DNA of 64,000 bases from NCBI GenBank assembly GCA_018287875.1, contig JAGVVL010000001.1, forward strand, positions 9,224,022 to 9,288,021. The letters are read 5' to 3'. The notes under the pieces were generated by a model, which searched no databases, was not told the origin of the DNA, and saw nothing but the letters and a program-made list of their open reading frames with translations. This DNA is from Nigrospora sphaerica (lineage: Eukaryota; Ascomycota; Sordariomycetes; Amphisphaeriales; Apiosporaceae). A program made the position numbers and the translations under genes. Positions 11,501-22,432 of this stretch are shown here, piece by piece; the first letter of the stretch is position 1; each line of letters begins with the position of its first letter.

Positions 11501-13034
11501 AAAGTCGGACGTTGTATCCTCCTTAAATAGGGTGGTGGATATTAAAGTCTCTTATAAAGACTGTTTATTTTAGCTAGGGTTCGTTATAAAGGGCTTCGAT
11601 AGCTAGTAGGTCCGATTTACTAATAGACTTAAGGGGAGGCGAGTATATATAGATAACCATTATAAGACTGTCTAGTATTTAAATTATAATACGATACCTA
11701 TTTAACTACGCCTTATATATCCACTACATTAAGATGTACTTCTTGTTAATATAGATATATACTTTACTTCCCTTAATTACGTAAAGTAGGTAGTATAGAG
11801 AGGATCTCGGGTAGTAGGTGGTCGGTATATATAGGTTTCACTAGCGCTCTTAAATAGCTAGGACATTGTACTCTTCAGAGATAGCATCGACTGCTAGGAT
11901 CTATACTTTCTTACTTTTCTACGTGTTTTAATATAGGATCCTTAGCGCTGTTATAATCGAGCATGGATGCTATTTAACGTTAACTCCGGTGTTTCGACGT
12001 CTATATCGTCTATCTCTTCGTGGGTTCTACTACGGGCTCTGCCAGTGCTTCTAGTACAGCAGCTGGTTGCTCGACGCTTCCGCGGCTGTACTGTCTGCTA
12101 GTCCTTAGCTATTGGCTTAGGGGGTTCTTATAAGGGTAGTGCGAATCCCTTCGGTCTCGTGACATAAGCAGCCTCAGCGATCTGGACCTGCTCTTAGCGG
12201 ACTAGACACTCCTTAGACCACGTAGTGTGTGGTCCTCAGCATACTGGACAGCAGTACCGGCTCTTGTTCTCGGTTTCTAGGCATTCTTTATTGTTATACT
12301 TTGTTGAAGAGCAAAGCCCGCACCTACGTGCGTGGCGGCAGGCACGGGCGATATGTCCATAACGGTAGCAATGGTAGCACTGCTTAAGCTGGGCTCCTTC
12401 GGCGAAGGGCTCGTATAGATAGTAGCTATACTGCTATATAAGGCCGTCTCGGTATAGCTGTTCCGCTTGTTGAACTGTGGGTACTGCAATATATAAGGCC
12501 GTGACCTTCCTAGACGAGGTCTTAGCGTTGCGAGGGAGCTTGGCCTCTAGGATGTCGATAGGGCCGCCGGGCTGGTTCCGGAGTTGGACTCCTAGCTGCC
12601 CTTGGTTCGTCTCTATGGCCTCCTTATTAATGCTATGGGCCACTACTATGATCTTTCTCTTCTGAATGGAGGCACTCTCTCCGAAGGCCTCGGCGGTCCA
12701 GTTTAGGTCGGCTTCTAGGGCTTGTTTCTCCGCCGCTGTCTTGCATGTGATGGCGTAGTCTCCGCTAGGGAGTTTACGTACTGCTACTGCTGCCTCTCTC
12801 CCTGCGGCGGCGTTAATCTTGCGAACGATCTCTGCGTAGGTACGTCCTTCTGTCTCTGTAGCCTTGACGGTGATCTCTCGTTCCTGACGGGGAGGTAGCG
12901 CCTTGGCTATCTGAGGGGCTCTAGGTGAGGGAGCGGCGTTTATGGCGGTGGCAGCGGCAGCGTATGTCTTGGGGGCCTTAATATGCTTGTGGATGGCCTG
13001 AAGCGTGTTCTCGATGGCGTCGATGCGGTTTTTT
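8582..13034 (-). mobile_element. Tad-like non-LTR retrotransposon (LINE), RIP-degraded
   Basis: The element reads on the minus strand. Near its 5' end is a gag-like ORF1 with zinc knuckles; downstream a reverse transcriptase relic is recognisable around 9,900-10,300: a degraded DISGAFDF block, then AGV*SSPLSS (from AGVPQGSPLS) and AFIDNT in place of the FxDD active site. Nearly all broken codons are TAG or TAA at Gln/Trp sites, with Asp-to-Asn changes, as RIP predicts. The 3' end carries an AAT-repeat tail (8581-8593 on the plus strand). The element is flanked by the direct repeat TTTTCGACCATA at 8570-8581 and 13035-13046, which reads as its target-site duplication. Confidence 0.82.
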
Positions 13035-13045
13035 TTTTCGACCAT
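12250..13045 (-). pseudogene. LINE ORF1 (gag-like, CCHC zinc knuckle), one or more RIP stops
   Basis: The frame opens at 13045 and is clean for 203 codons to a TAG at 12434-12436, which replaces a probable Trp codon; the same frame then continues through a zinc knuckle CYHCYRYGHIARAC (C-x2-C-x4-H-x4-C) and a second Cys cluster CGLCSS. The preceding block is Ala-rich with KLPSGDYAITCKTAAEK, typical of Tad-class ORF1 proteins that bind the element's RNA. Residues at the start (MVEKK) are encoded in the target-site duplication and the adjoining A tract, so the original start was probably upstream and this copy is 5'-truncated. Confidence 0.78.
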
Positions 13046-13046
13046 A
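13035..13046. repeat. Target-site duplication of the LINE (5' side)
   Basis: TTTTCGACCATA, matching 8570-8581. It includes the ATG used by the ORF1 frame. Confidence 0.7.
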
Positions 13047-14909
13047 ACAATGCTCCTTTCGGCCTGTATAAGGACAAAAGCTCAGAATACTTCACCTGAC
13101 AACCCCATCTCCAATATAGGGACTATTGGAGCGACTTGGCATTGGCACTGTTTGAGAAGTCCAGTCTCCTCGCCCGGGACGTGCCGTCCGACTCCCAGCC
13201 CCGTTCAGGGATACAGGAACCGATAAGGGGCGTCGTCACGTCGCCCTTAACCACGGTGCGTGGGAAAGCTCAGTATGACATAACCCCTGACCTTGGCTCT
13301 CACGCCGCTCGGTCGTGCAGTGGTTCGTTCTGTCCAAACACCAAGACCTCTGGCTCAGGGATTATATACAGTGTTTGACGCACTTTGCTGAATTTTTAGC
13401 TACGCTTCGTTTCTGGGACCAGAATCTGGCTGCGGGCAGGGAAATCACCAACTACTGCACCCTTGGCCGGCGGCATTTGCACCACCTACATGACCGAATC
13501 AAGACCCAATTGAGAGATACGGGAGTCTATGGTAGGCTCAACTAGCATGGTTCCAAGCAAGACGGCCAACTTTACGCCGGAAAGGCTCTGGGACAGATTC
13601 TCGACCTCTGACTTCTTCGAACTCGGGGTGGGGTCTACGCGTTCCTTTCCATGGCATCCGACAACGGTGTGATAGAATGGCTCCCAGAATACTCAGATAC
13701 TAATCTAAGTAAGCAGTGAAATATATGAAAGCCGTTTTCTATATTACGCGCACCTCACAATCCACCGACATTATCTACAACGGAACCCAAGACCCTGAAT
13801 TCGCCGCGGCAATTACCCATCACTGCACCTTGATTCCGTGGTTTGGCTTACAGACGGTTCGCTTCACATCATCCTGCGACAATGAGAAGCAACACCCTCC
13901 CGAGTCCGAGAGCAAATTCCCGTGTTCTAAGTATACACCTGCAACCAAACCGTTGACAGCACACGGCTAGTCATCAAGGCGGTTGATAGAGGGAGAGTCA
14001 GGTTAATGAAGCCTCCCTATCTGCTACGACTATGGGAAGTGCATCCATGGCAGTGCTGGCGTCAGATGCCATGACTGCGCTTAATTCAGCTACTGCTATA
14101 TTTCCGCCAAAGGCCTGCCTTGGCATACGACCCTGACCACCTGTTCGAACTTCATAATGGGGCAGTTGGTTTTGCCTCTCCATTGACTCCTGCTAAGCTA
14201 CAACGGAATGAGCGGCGAACTAACGGCCTCCTCTTCCGTGGCTGCGTAGTAGAAACGCCATGCGACACCTGGCGTTAGGGGTTCCGAAAGTAAGCGGCAA
14301 AAGGGGCCTGCCAGCACCACCCTCCTACTTTCGGAATGAATCCGGCTAGTTATCCGGTATGTGGAAACACGTCGACAAATATGGCGTTCCCGATGAGGCT
14401 TCTGCTGCACCGTTACGGGCAACAGAAGGGTGGTGCGCTACGCGATTGAGTCTTGGATCCACGCGGCACGGAAATCCCTGGCATCCGTAACCGCCGGCAT
14501 CCAAGCGCACGAGCTAGGAGTGGGACGGCGACAGTAGCTTGCAACCCATACGGACATGGGAGTCCACAGCTCGGTCGACCCAATGGGCCTCAAACCAACG
14601 TTTACTGGGAACTAGAAAGAAAGTTTTTGGGCATGGTCCCTGTGAGATCATAGCCGGAAGATTGCATGGCAAAGTATGTAATTAGTTTAAGTATTATAAT
14701 ATTTAGACAGTATTCAGTCCTACTGGACTGTTTTTAACGAAACCCCGCCCGTTCGTATCCCACCCTCGTACTGCTGCCCATAGTAGCAGTTGTCAATTAG
14801 TGTGGTCTCCACCGTGAGCATGCGTGGCGAGCGTCATGTCGACCGAATCAATCCTTGGCGGGCGTCATGTCGACCGAATATATTCTTGACGAAGACGATG
14901 TGCATCGGA
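13047..14909. other. Intergenic region, no recognisable gene
   Basis: About 1.9 kb with several ORFs of 60-90 codons, none recognisable. The right end (14700-14909) is the 3' flank of the WSC gene and contains a partial duplication of its 3' coding sequence. Confidence 0.5.
14826..14880. repeat. Tandem partial duplicates at the WSC gene 3' flank
   Basis: GCGTCATGTCGACCGAAT occurs twice, about 31 bp apart (near 14830 and 14861), and resembles the adjacent coding end (GACGAGGGTAATGTCGTCGAT). It looks like local tandem duplication past the stop codon. Confidence 0.65.
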
Positions 14910-17069
14910 TCAGTGCTTGACGAGGGTAATGTCGTCGATGTAGATGGTGTTAGGCGACTCCACGTTGCAGTAGCCGTCGATGCTGATGCTGGTGAAACTG
15001 GCGCTCGCCGTGAAGGTGACGGAAGATTGCATCCATTCGCCCTGCGGGGCATCGTGTAGGGACAGTTGCGTGTACTGGACGTAACCCCAGTCGGCCTTGA
15101 CGGGATACGCGTTGACGGTGAGTCCGCACCAGGCCTTGTTGTTGGTCTGCTTGGTCCAGTACGAAAGAGTGTAGGTGGCGCGGGGCTCGACGGCTAGCGA
15201 GTTCAGGACGAGCTCGTTGCTGCCGCCGTTCGCGTTGGTGTAGGTGATCTCCAAGCCGTAGTTGCCACTGCGGGCGGCCGCACCCCCAGCGACGGCGTCG
15301 AACATGATGGTATTACCCGTTGACGACCACTGCGACCGGGTCCAAGGGGCCTTGACGCCCGTCTCGAAGTCGCCGTTGCTGAAGGGGATCGATCCCGTGG
15401 CCGCCGGGGCCGCCGGGGGGATCTTGTCGGCAGGGTACGTCTCGGTGACGCAGTCGTTACGCTTATCGGCATCACACCAGATAGGCGCCGCCTCGAGACA
15501 CTTGCGAGCATCTTCGAGCGTCCATTCCCAGTTGTTGAGGTCGATGCACTTATCGACGGCCTCGGGGGCAGTCTGGTCCATACCCCTCAGGGACGACAGG
15601 CAATCCCACTTGGAGTCCCAGTCGTTCCACGCCCATCCATTGCTTTCCTTGCAGTAATTGGGCATCTCGACGTAGCACGTCGGGATGGGTGGGCAGCTTG
15701 TGACGGTGACCATCTCGACCGCCGGCGCAGTGGGCGTGGGCTCGGTCGTGTACACATTTAGCCGGTTAGGACCGCCGCACCACTCGGTAGCATCGCCCAC
15801 GCACAGCTCGGTGCATTCGGTTTCGGCGACGGCGGCGCCGCCGAGCGTGTTGCCGCAGAAGCACTCAGTCGAGTACTCGACGCCGAAGTACTTGAAGCCC
15901 TCGCAGAAGGCGGCGCAGGTCTCGAGCGTCATGGCGTCGCTTGCCGTGGTCTTGTCCGTCAGTGAGCGCTGGCCGATGGAGTCGCTCCAGCACGATTTGT
16001 AGGAGAAGCCTCCCACCGTCTTCTTGCTGACGGCGGCCTCGGCGCTCTTGGGTAGGGCGTAGACGTTGAGACGGTTCGCATCACCACAGAGCGTTCCGGT
16101 ATCACCTCCGCAGGGCATGGAGCATTCTACCTCGGGTCGGGCCTCGGCCGCGGCCGCCAGCTCGGTGCCGCAGTAGCACTGCGATCCATACTCGACTCCA
16201 AAGAGGCTGTAGGAGGCGCAGGCAGCGGCACACTTCTCGACCGTCATTTCGTCGTCGTAGCTGACACGGCCAGTCAAGGAGCGCGAGTTGCCTGAGTCGG
16301 TGTAACAGCCACGGTAGACAAAGGAAGCGGCAGAGGCCACGGGCGACGCCGTGGGCACGGTCGGGGATGGCGTCGTCGGTGTAGAGGCGGCGGCCTGCTT
16401 GTACACGTTGAGGCGATTGCCGGCGCCACAGAACTCGCCGTCGGCGCCGGCGCACGGAAAGGAGCAGTCCGATTCGGGCGCCGTCTCTTTCGGTGCGTCG
16501 CTACCACAGTAGCATTCCCGCCCGTACTCAAGGCCGAAGTACTCGAAACCCGCGCAGTTTGTCTGGCATTTGGCGGCCGTCATGTCGTCGGTGGCGATGC
16601 TGTTGCTGGGCAGGACACGCGGGCTGCCATCCACGAAGCATCCGACGTATGAGCTGCCCTTGAGACTAGCGGGACCGGCAGGGGTGTAGCCATCGTTCCG
16701 GTACATGTCAAGTCGGTTCCCGGCGCCGCAGGTCTCGGAAGCGTCCCCGGGGCAGGGGAAGGAGCAGTCGGCCGAGGGCGCGGTCGGGGCGGCGTTCGTG
16801 TTGCCGCAGTAGCATTCCTGGCCATACTCGATGCCAAAGAACTGGTAGCGGCTGCAGAAGGCGGCACAAACCTGGGCTGTCATCGCAGGGCTAGTGGTGC
16901 TGGCGCTGCTCAGCTCACGCGAACCCTGCGAGTTATCCAAATAGCAGCCCAGATGCGTAATGGCGGCATTTTGGGCACGCTGCGTGACAGGTGGGCTGGG
17001 AAGAGAGGACACAAGAGAAATACCGGAAAGGAGAGACACAGCCACGAGACTGAAACGAGAGGACGCCAT
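14910..17069 (-). CDS. Secreted protein with four WSC domains and a carbohydrate-binding-like C-terminal domain
   Basis: A single exon of 719 codons. I chose ATG 17069 over an upstream in-frame ATG (17273), because it begins MASSRFSLVAVSLLSG, a clear signal peptide. Four WSC domains follow (starts about residues 37, 138, 254, 357), each with the pattern G/S-C-(Y/F/W)-x-D, CAAFC or equivalent, FGxEYGxECYCG and CPGD/CAGA ... AGNRLxxY. A Cys/Trp-rich linker (CYVEMPNYCKESNGWAWNDW) precedes a carboxy-terminal beta-sandwich-like module (SNGDFETGVKAPWTRSQW to IYIDDITL), which resembles CBM-type galactose-binding folds. WSC domains bind wall glucans. The protein is probably extracellular or wall-associated; no membrane anchor is visible at the end. 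A function in wall binding is inferred. Confidence 0.88.
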   Translation of the reverse strand: MASSRFSLVAVSLLSGISLVSSLPSPPVTQRAQNAAITHLGCYLDNSQGSRELSSASTTSPAMTAQVCAAFCSRYQFFGIEYGQECYCGNTNAAPTAPSADCSFPCPGDASETCGAGNRLDMYRNDGYTPAGPASLKGSSYVGCFVDGSPRVLPSNSIATDDMTAAKCQTNCAGFEYFGLEYGRECYCGSDAPKETAPESDCSFPCAGADGEFCGAGNRLNVYKQAAASTPTTPSPTVPTASPVASAASFVYRGCYTDSGNSRSLTGRVSYDDEMTVEKCAAACASYSLFGVEYGSQCYCGTELAAAAEARPEVECSMPCGGDTGTLCGDANRLNVYALPKSAEAAVSKKTVGGFSYKSCWSDSIGQRSLTDKTTASDAMTLETCAAFCEGFKYFGVEYSTECFCGNTLGGAAVAETECTELCVGDATEWCGGPNRLNVYTTEPTPTAPAVEMVTVTSCPPIPTCYVEMPNYCKESNGWAWNDWDSKWDCLSSLRGMDQTAPEAVDKCIDLNNWEWTLEDARKCLEAAPIWCDADKRNDCVTETYPADKIPPAAPAATGSIPFSNGDFETGVKAPWTRSQWSSTGNTIMFDAVAGGAAARSGNYGLEITYTNANGGSNELVLNSLAVEPRATYTLSYWTKQTNNKAWCGLTVNAYPVKADWGYVQYTQLSLHDAPQGEWMQSSVTFTASASFTSISIDGYCNVESPNTIYIDDITLVKH

Positions 17070-18284
17070 GGCGAAGCGGATGCTTTGTGCGAACGATGGG
17101 GATAGGAGTTTCGGTGAAAGAGCCAAGGGCGCATCACGTCTTTTTATCACCCATCCAGTGCCAACAAGACAACTGTGGTCTGCGTAGCTCCTTCCCGAAT
17201 CCCTTGGTCTAGATGACCTCCGGAACGAGTTCAGGTACAATTCACGGCGGCTTGGCACAAGCTCAGCTAGCATCGGCTACACGTTCCCAGCTGAATATGT
17301 CGTACGAGGATTTGAGACTATTCACAGATGCACCCGCTGGTGGCCACGCTAGCGTCCTACTTCAGAGCCTCTTACATCTGGAAAAATGGAAAAGAAACCG
17401 ACATCGGTCCAAGGCCGTCGATCTTTAGGTGGGTCGAGCGGATAGGGGTCTAGTGGCTGGTCTTTTTTAGTCTGCGGTCTACGTGAGAGAATTCAACAGA
17501 CGTAATTTCCACAACGTAGGAGCTAGCCGGAAGCAGGGTTTCGCAGCGCGACTATGCGACCAGCGGTTTATAGGAAGCGTCCTCGGGCTCTGTACCGACG
17601 CGTTCCTAGCTAGCTGGAAATGGTACCCGCTGCGGCTGCGCCAGCGGCCCTGTTTTGTACGTACGCCTCTGCACGGCAACGAGACCCTTGGCAATCGAGT
17701 CCAGACCACTCATTAAAAGTTCTAGCCTGATAGCAATGGAGCGAAAATTTCTTCGGCGTCAATTGATAGGAGCCTGCCCAATGGGCGCAAGATACTAACT
17801 TAATGCCAAGCGCATCGAAAGGGAGTGGGAGAGAATGGCGACATTCACACCGTGGTCAACGTCGCCATTAGCTCCAGTGCGTCAATCATCCCTCGATATT
17901 GCTGCCACGGTTACCCTCGCCCTTTGATCATCCAGCACTGGGACTGTCTTGAAGCCGCGACTGCGTGATCCCCTCTAGTGACCCTTATTTGCTTTATTTT
18001 GGACAGTTGGAATGTCAGTACCAGCTTCGAGGCAATACTACTGCCGACATACCATTGACTTGCTGTATGGCATCCGCGAAACCGAAAAAGTGCAAGCCGG
18101 ACATTGCCAACGAGCTAAGAAATCGATGCAGCACCACGCATGTCTTCGCAAACGTGCATTCGGTCATGCGTTGCTGGAAGTAGCGCCGCATTGACTCATG
18201 ACAATTATGCCATGCGAAATTGAAAGCAGAAAGATCGTCATTATCGCCGGAGGATACCACGGCGGGAACACGAAGGTAGCTTTA
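17070..18284. other. Intergenic region, no recognisable gene
   Basis: About 1.2 kb between the WSC gene promoter and a pogo transposon. ORFs of 60-80 codons on both strands match nothing recognisable. Confidence 0.5.
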
Positions 18285-20215
18285 AGGTGGCGTACCCCTC
18301 CAAGCACCAGCCCCTTCACGCACCACCTGTTTTAGGTGTCGTCTCACGATGTCTCAAGTGAACTCACTCGACGATATTTAAATGAATAGCTGACCGACCG
18401 CTATGATGTTAATATTATTTAATTTGTCTACTTCTATTCTTTCTTATGAGTCTACTTCCATGGATCCAGACCAGCTAGAGCTTGCACTAGCGGTAATTAC
18501 TTCCGGCCAGTCTATCCGAAAGACCGCAAAACAGTTCTATATCACCAGGGACTATTTACAACGGCGTATTAAAGGGACCCTTACTAGAAAAGAGGTCAAC
18601 AGTACGAGGCAGTCGTTATCCTTATCCCAAGAGCAACAGCTAGTCGATTGGGTATTGCTACAGGCCAGGCTAGGCTGGGCTCCTCCGTATAGCCGTTTTC
18701 GCTTATTCGCCCAACGTATCTATGACCAGTCTGGTGGTGAAAACCGCCTTGGAAAACACTAGCACTATGGCTTTTTTCGCCGTCATCCTGAAGTCAAGTC
18801 CGTCAGGTCTACTGGAGTCGACTATCTACGTGTTAACGGCGCGTCACGAGCGAATATCGAGGAGTTCTTTAATCGCCTTGACGACCCCCAGCTAGCTGAG
18901 GTCCTCCTGGAGAACACCTGGAACGTCGACGAGATTGGCAGCATGATTGGGCTTGGAGATAACCCCTTGGTTATCGGACCGGCTAACGTACGTAAGGTCG
19001 TCACCATGGACCCTGGGAATAGGGAGTAGGTGACGATTCTAGAGTGCGTTAACGCTGCTAGCAGGGTCCTGCAGCCCTTAGTTATCTTCAAAGGGGCAGA
19101 CGTATAGCAGCAGTGGTTCCAGCAGTAAGTGGACGACGATGACTTCGTCGACTAGCAGTTCTGCACTTCCCAGACTGGCTAGACTAACAATTCAATTACC
19201 CTGCGCTGGCTTAAGGAGGTCTTCATTCCAGCGTCAGCTCCAACCTGTCTAACTAGCTGACGACACCTTATTCTCGACGGTCATGGCAGCCACGTTAACG
19301 AACCCTTTATTTTAACCTGTCTGGAGTCGAAAATCTGGTTGGACTTCCTCCCAGCACACACTTCGCAGGTCCTCCAGCCTCTGGACCTTAGGCCCTTTTC
19401 GGTGTTGAAACGCAGCTATCGGAATCTGCTACGTAAGGCCTGCGCGTTTAGTCTCACGATAACGCCAGGTAAGCCGGAGTTCCTGGAGTCCTGGAATAAG
19501 GCTAGAAAAAAGGCCTTTATATTAACTAATATTTCTACAGGCTGGAGCGCAACTAGAATCTTTCTAAGGGACTGTTCTAAGCTGCTTAATAGCCTACTAG
19601 CAAGGCAGCTAGACCAGGACTATCTAGACCGACCTTCAACACTAGACAGGGCTCCAGAAATAGACACATTAGCAGCAGCGTCAGCAGTAACGTTCCAGAC
19701 CCCAAGGAGCTCACGCTAATTGACTAATATAGTCAGGGACCTACGTAGCGTGGACAAGGCCTTCGCCAGGCCAACCTTCCGGCTGCTGACGCGAAAGCTC
19801 TGCAAGGCCCTTGACAATAGTTACATGGAGATCGCCAGTCTCACGCAGCGGACAGAGCAACTAGCAGCTGCTCTAGAGAGCCAGAAGCCTCAGAAACGAC
19901 GTAAGGTGCGTCCGACTACGCAGGAGCGTTTTGTTGCTATTCAGGACGTCGTTCGAGTCAAAAGGGAGATGGGGATACTACCAGATGAACCTGACCTAGA
20001 CTCCGACAGAGAAGGGTGGATAGACCAGGCAGATTGCGAAGAAGAAAACAATAGTGAGGTAGAAGAGTGTATTATCGTCTCTTAAAAACAAATAGCTAGT
20101 TTCCAGCTGGTCTGGGTATGGAGATATCCGTCTTTTCATCCGACGAAGGTATCGTGTGACGCCCCTGAAACAAGTGGTGCGTGAAGGGGCTGGTGCTTGG
20201 AGGGGTACGCCACCT
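18285..20215 (+). mobile_element. pogo/Fot1-type DNA transposon, full length, lightly RIP-mutated
   Basis: The element is 1,931 bp with terminal inverted repeats of about 65 bp (AGGTGGCGTACCCCTCCAAG at the left, its complement at the right, continuing through the CACCAGCCCC block), flanked by TA at 18283-18284 and 20216-20217. It encodes one transposase frame in plus orientation. Only a few differences separate the two inverted repeats, so the insertion is comparatively recent. Confidence 0.9.
18460..20085 (+). pseudogene. pogo-like DDE-1 transposase, eight in-frame stops, no frameshift
   Basis: One 542-codon frame starts at MDPDQLELALAVITSGQSIR, with a Psq-type helix-turn-helix (TAKQFYITRDYLQRRIKG) followed by a CENP-B-like DNA-binding region. 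Catalytic positions are still acidic: WNVDEIG (first D), LILDGHGSH (second) and LQPLDL (third). The carboxy end is acidic and rich in Glu. Eight in-frame stops interrupt it (five TAG, two TAA, one TGA), mostly where Trp or Gln is expected, for example after GKH, GNRE and GADV. The whole frame stays in register across 1.6 kb. The enzyme would cut and paste at TA; this copy cannot make it as it stands. Confidence 0.88.
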
Positions 20216-21473
20216 TACAAAATGACCAGGCTGGCGGTGTATGCGGGGCGTGTGAAAATACTACACGACCGGCAACCTCATACAGCCGGGGAAAATCTCT
20301 CGACGGCCCAGGCGTAGAGCTAATACGTCAAGATGGCACCAGGCATGCTGCTATTCCTACAACTGCTAGAGGTATGCTACGGCAGCTTGCATTTCCCCAA
20401 AACTTGAGCCTCAAGGCTCACGCTACGTATGAAAGTATAGACACATATGAATAATGTACAAGGGCATGCATCTTTCTTTTACACAAGTGTGAACCTATGC
20501 TAACAGACATTTTAGTAATTGAAAATATGTCGCACTTCAGGGAACGTGAGGAACGAGGTTCTAGTTGTTCTATTAGGAAAAACAAAGGAAAACTATCTGA
20601 GGATCCAGACGTAGATATAGTAGCTCCGTAGCCTGCCTGACAGGCTAGGCTCTTGAGCTTACATAAAGTCACGTGACATGGTAGGTGTTACGGCATGGGT
20701 ACATAGGTAGAAGGGCATGGCAACGCATGGACGACTTACCGCTGCCTAGCGGTACGTACCGCCGCTGGCTGGATATATTCCTGCCAAGGAGTGACTGAGA
20801 GGAGCCTGTTCCTCCTCTTCTTTTCCTCTTCGCTTGTAGTGTTTTGCATCTCAATAGAACCTTTGGGTCATCAACAGATCCCTCGTTCCTTAAACCGTGA
20901 TAGTAGGCTTGTTAGTGACAATAGGCTCGTCTCGCGACACACCCTCTTAGCCGAACCGATCCGCTCGGTGTGGCTGAAAATCGCTTAGTAAGGGTCCTAT
21001 GAAGCGATCCTTTTAACTTTTCGCTTGCGGGCTGCGGTTATCCCTAAGATCGGACGATGAGTTGTTGTAAGTAATAGCCGCGCATTGAGATCAGACGATG
21101 AGTTGTTCTGATCAATAGCACGTCAGAACTCCTCGTAGCCGTAACTCGTGCGAAGTCACAACTCCTCTCTTTGAATACGGCACGTCCCCATCTTGGACTC
21201 CTCTCGTCGGTGAGAGCCGCTGTGCTGCTTCTGAGTGAATCAGTGTCCCGTTACTCGCTGCCTAGGTGGATTAATCGCGAGTCTGGCAGCTTCGGTAAGC
21301 AACTTCGAATAGGCCGTGTCCTTAAAGGCTTAAGGGTATAAAGAAAGCCCTTCCCCCGGCTTCTTCTTCCCCTTATCATCATTATTACGCTTCCCACTGT
21401 CTTCTACACTTTTTTTCTCGTCTCTTTAGCCATCTATCTAGCTTCTTATTGCCATTTTCCACTATCATTAGCA
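20216..21473. other. Flank between the pogo element and a RIP-damaged gene; contains a promoter-like region
   Basis: No gene seen. A 19-mer close to GATCAGACGATGAGTTGTT occurs twice (about 21049 and 21089). The right end has a TATA sequence (see 21337) followed by long pyrimidine-rich tracts, which is typical of fungal core promoters. Confidence 0.5.
21337..21343 (+). promoter_or_regulatory. TATA box of the 21474 pseudogene
   Basis: TATAAAG lies about 130 bp before the ATG and is followed by C/T-rich sequence with likely start sites. It fits the position expected of a fungal core promoter. Confidence 0.5.
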
Positions 21474-22402
21474 ATGTCTGCCGGTTTGTTCGCACTTTGC
21501 CTGTTCTCTGGTGCTTATTTTTACTAACTTTTCGCTTTATAGCGGTTGGCCAGGGCAGTGGCAGGCGTGCGCCTTTTTAGGGCAGCGGCAAGCCTAGCCG
21601 CGATCATAAGGATAGCGAGTCCAATATAGACTTCGAGGAGCTTAAGCGTGCTAGAGAGCTCATCAAGCCCGCCAGGGCTAAGGATAAGGCTTGCAAGGCC
21701 GCCAGCCCGTCTTGCGCTGAGATGGCTATTCTACAGCGCTAGAAAGGTGACTTACGTTTTACACCCTGTCTCCTCTATTTACATAATACCGAGCGTTATT
21801 CTTGTGGTCATTACCACAATACTCGCTTGCTAGGTGCCTTAAAGTACTATAAGTGTACTTTAAATAACCATCAGTGTAAGGAGGTGCCTAAGTGGCTTGC
21901 CCTAGCTACTCATTCCCTATTACGTGAGCTAAACCGTCTAGTCTAGAACGTTATAAGTATCCTTTTATTGTTAATACCCCTACTGGCTGTCTTAACAGGC
22001 TTAAAGCCTTAGATTTGTTGTAAAAGAGCGACTGTGAAGGGCTTACGCCATTTATATGGCCTTCCCGACGACCACACGCTTCTTAAAGACGACATGGGCT
22101 CTCTTAAGCCTTGTAGCACTCCTACGTTTGATAGCTTTTCGCTGCTCTCTTCCCCTCTGCCTTCTAAGTCTTCTCTAATGCCTAAGACGCCTACGCCTAG
22201 CCTTAGTACATATACTAAACTACCTATGAGACGTAGGGAGCGGAGAAAGTAGAACTTAAGCTTGAGCTCCAGTTCCTCCAGTGTTTCCGGCGATAATTCT
22301 ACAGAGCTTAGCCCTATTATGGAGCATAAAGAGCGTGCTCCTTGTGTGTAGTACCATATAAAGAAGGCTTGGAGAAAGGGAAAGCAAGGTCGGTACATTT
22401 AA
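21474..22402 (+). pseudogene. RIP-damaged intron-containing gene of unknown function (Cys-containing)
   Basis: ATG 21474 is followed after ten bases by a convincing intron (21484-21542, 59 nt): GTTTGT start, TACTAAC branch point and TATAG end. The second exon then stays in one frame for 286 codons to TAA 22402. Six internal stops occur and every one is TAG, which is what RIP makes from CAG or TGG. A middle block has clustered Cys/His (RYSCGHYHNT, YYKCTLNNHQCKEVPKWLA), then a Ser/Pro-rich region and a Lys/Arg-rich end. I do not recognise the family. It could be a TE-borne accessory gene or a duplicated host gene; RIP normally requires a repeated copy, so a sister copy probably exists elsewhere. 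Confidence 0.65.
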
Positions 22403-22432
22403 AGATACTAAAGCCCTGCTCTTAGTAGTAAG

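Noticed and set aside
21049..21110. Two copies of a 19-mer considered as a CRISPR or operator array
   Set aside because: Only two copies, 40 bp apart, in a fungal genome; ordinary local duplication.
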